A stretch of DNA of 25,316 nucleotides from assembly GCA_964344215.1 (NCBI GenBank), contig CAYFMP010000058.1, positions 1 through 25,316 on the forward strand, read 5' to 3'. This document shows, piece after piece, positions 23,998 to 25,316 of this stretch (the stretch's first letter is position 1; each line of letters opens with the position of its first letter). A program made the translations under genes and the position numbers. This stretch comes from CAYFMP01 sp964344215. GTDB lineage: Bacteria > Pseudomonadota > Alphaproteobacteria > Rhodospirillales > Casp-alpha2. The notes under the pieces are model-generated. The model was given only the letters and a program-made list of their open reading frames with translations. It had not been told where the DNA came from and made no database searches.

Positions 23998-24699
23998 ATG
24001 ATCGAAGGCAAGCTCCTGACCCGAACGGTTTTTTTGGCTGGATTCATAGCCGTGGTGGCGTGCCAAACGACAGGAGTCGATCGCAAGTCAACCGATGACG
24101 TTGCAGCCTTTGCAGCGTGGAAAGAAGGCTCTGGAACGAAGCTCGGGGAGGTCCGAAAGAACGCGGGGGAAACGTTCGGCTATCCGGTCTCGATCCCGGC
24201 GAATGCGCCATGGATCGCTTCCGATTATTTGGACCGCAGAAACTTTCCGGGTAGTCAGCGGCAATCGACCGGGGGAATTCACCGTGGGATAGATATCGGG
24301 GCGCCTGTCGGGTATCCGGTCATCGCCGCGAACGACGGCACTGTCACAAGGGCGCGCCGGACGGGCGGCAATCCGGGCAACTTCGTTTTGATTTACCACC
24401 AGATTGATCAAGGGAACCGTCCGGTAACGACAGCCTATGCTCATCTAAAGAACATCTTGGTTTGGGAAGGTCAGTACGTCAGCAGAGGCGACGTCATCGG
24501 AACGGTTGGGAACACCGGTCGTACAGACGGCTATCCACACCTGCATTTCGAAATGAAAACGCAATTGAGAAACGAATGGGTACATGTGAACTTGCACGAC
24601 TATTGGTACGACGGGCCCGGGCAGATTCCATGCTTCGACAAACAGCGAACATACTTGCGAGGAAACAGAACCACCTATCCCCTGCCGTGTGTGGATTGA
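23998..24699 (+). CDS. M23 (LytM) family metallopeptidase lipoprotein
   Basis: This exported peptidoglycan endopeptidase or amidase activator has 233 residues. The signal peptide ends in a lipobox-like VVAC (Cys22). The LytM domain (about 90-190) keeps all zinc and catalytic residues: His95 and Asp99 in IHRGIDIGAP, His149 in AYAHL, and His181/His183 in YPHLHFEM. It should therefore be an active hydrolase rather than a degenerate activator of the EnvC/NlpD kind. A C-terminal extension after 195 (WYDGPGQIPCFDKQ..) includes two cysteines, 212 and 231, that could form a disulfide. ATG 23998 is the first start compatible with the signal peptide. No partner gene is adjacent, and AmiC elsewhere in the window acts on the same polymer. 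Confidence 0.88.
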   Translation: MIEGKLLTRTVFLAGFIAVVACQTTGVDRKSTDDVAAFAAWKEGSGTKLGEVRKNAGETFGYPVSIPANAPWIASDYLDRRNFPGSQRQSTGGIHRGIDIGAPVGYPVIAANDGTVTRARRTGGNPGNFVLIYHQIDQGNRPVTTAYAHLKNILVWEGQYVSRGDVIGTVGNTGRTDGYPHLHFEMKTQLRNEWVHVNLHDYWYDGPGQIPCFDKQRTYLRGNRTTYPLPCVD

Positions 24700-24945
24700 A
24701 TCTCTCATTGCGATGACACTCCGCTTCGTCTGCGAATAATCGTTATACGTCGTCAATTCGCGCCCACTTCGGTTTTTCGGATTTGCACCTGTGGCTGAAC
24801 CCGGACCTGCGATCACTGCTCTTTGCATGGCCGGAAACGAACCAGGAGCAGACGTCACGGCAAGGTACTCGGCGACACCCTTGCGGCCGGCGGCGGATGG
24901 GCCGATCGAGCAGTATTATCGAAACACGGCGGAAAATAAGGAAGA
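24700..24945. other. intergenic region before the tandem repeat
   Basis: There is no recognisable gene, RNA or promoter in these ~245 nt between the M23 gene and the first repeat unit. The composition is mixed, and the short reading frames have no family-like content. Confidence 0.4.
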
Positions 24946-25067
24946 ATGGCGGAGAGAGAGGGATTAACTCGCTTCGCTCCTTGCCCCTTCGGCGCGGACC
25001 TAGTCTTTCCCGAAGGACCGCGCCTCGGGGTCGAACAAGGCTCCGTTCACCGATCCCCCGTCCCCAT

Positions 25068-25103
25068 CAACCCATAGCCCCCTTGGAAGGGGGCTTCGGG
25101 TTG
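25068..25103. terminator. strong hairpin in repeat unit 1
   Basis: CAACCC..AGCCCCCTT pairs with AAGGGGGCT..GGGTTG around a 2-nt centre. This makes a very stable stem readable on either strand. There is no T-tract, so it may act as a processing or attenuation structure rather than a classic intrinsic terminator. Confidence 0.45.
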
Positions 25104-25225
25104 ATGGCGGAGAGAGAGGGATTAACTCGCTTCGCTCCTTGCCCCTTCGGCGCGGACCTAGTCTTTCCCGAAGGACCGCGCCTCGGGGTCGAACAAGGCT
25201 CCGTTCACCGATCCCCCGTCCCCAT

Positions 25226-25261
25226 CAACCCATAGCCCCCTTGGAAGGGGGCTTCGGGTTG
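25226..25261. terminator. strong hairpin in repeat unit 2
   Basis: This is an identical copy of the hairpin at 25068-25103, displaced by 158 bp. Exact conservation between units shows recent duplication or active homogenisation of the array. Confidence 0.45.
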
Positions 25262-25316
25262 ATGGCGGAGAGAGAGGGATTAACTCGCTTCGCTCCTTGC
25301 CCCTTCGGCGCGGACC

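Larger units (their letters stand above)
24946..25316 (-). repeat. 158-bp tandem repeat with tRNA-Ser-like 3' end in each unit
   Basis: Units begin at 24946, 25104 and 25262, the last cut by the window edge, with a period of exactly 158 bp. I see no difference between copies. Each unit starts with TGGCGGAGAGAGAGGGATT (24947-24965, 25105-25123, 25263-25281), whose reverse complement AATCCCTCTCTCTCCGCCA is the 3' end of a tRNA-Ser-like acceptor/T-arm including CCA. Each unit also has a long hairpin. On the minus strand the array would lie downstream of a tRNA gene located to the right of the window. Confidence 0.8.

Overview
This window looks like a chromosomal segment of a high-GC alphaproteobacterium, most likely Rhodospirillales-like. 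The evidence is the gene order rne / amiC / penicillin-binding protein 1A, an RNase E with an acidic insert in its S1 domain, an arginine-rich tail and a GWWQ C-terminus, and REP-like intergenic repeats of a kind common in such genomes. No phage structural, integrase or transposase gene is visible.

Layout. 1-498: intergenic DNA with REP-like palindromes and one copy of a ~100-bp dispersed repeat. 499-5109: a LysE-type exporter convergent with PBP1A and the AMIN/Amidase_3 amidase AmiC (envelope peptidoglycan block). 5110-5578: divergent promoter region and long leader of rne. 5579-8032: rne. 8056-10937 (minus): PLP aminotransferase preceded by a gamma-glutamyltransferase-like lipoprotein that lacks the catalytic threonine. 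10924-13946 (plus): M48 metalloprotease with TPRs, a DUF3047-like lipoprotein and a DsbA/Com1-type thiol oxidoreductase, an envelope quality-control set. 13958-14682 (minus): a secreted tandem-PDZ protein broken by one apparent single-base deletion. 14877-17259: wecB-wecC, making UDP-ManNAc and UDP-ManNAcA for a surface polysaccharide. 17260-17730: repeats, including an inverted second copy of the dispersed repeat and an AT-rich perfect inverted repeat.

17731-22700 (minus) is a compact four-gene nucleotide-metabolism island and the most interesting part of the window. In transcription order it holds: (1) a fusion of an HhH segment, a YprB-like DEDD exonuclease, a DUF429 RNase H-fold domain and a P-loop NMP-kinase-like domain; (2) a short PurA homologue that looks like PurZ, the phage enzyme for 2-aminoadenine DNA, including Ser in place of the PurA catalytic Asp; (3) a dCTP-deaminase/dUTPase-fold protein joined to a transmembrane helix and coiled coil, apparently without the deaminase Glu, and very AT-rich; (4) a deoxynucleoside kinase. 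Tight spacing (24 nt, 4-nt overlap, 45 nt) indicates one operon. I infer a chromosomal system that makes, phosphorylates, senses or removes an unusual deoxynucleotide, perhaps for phage defence. No such function is shown by sequence alone.

Right of the island are a small conserved-type hypothetical protein, a HEPN-like fragment, an apparently decayed stretch and an M23 (LytM) lipoprotein peptidase. The window ends in a 158-bp tandem repeat whose unit begins with the reverse complement of a tRNA-Ser-like 3' end, an arrangement like the rtT repeats of E. coli tyrT.
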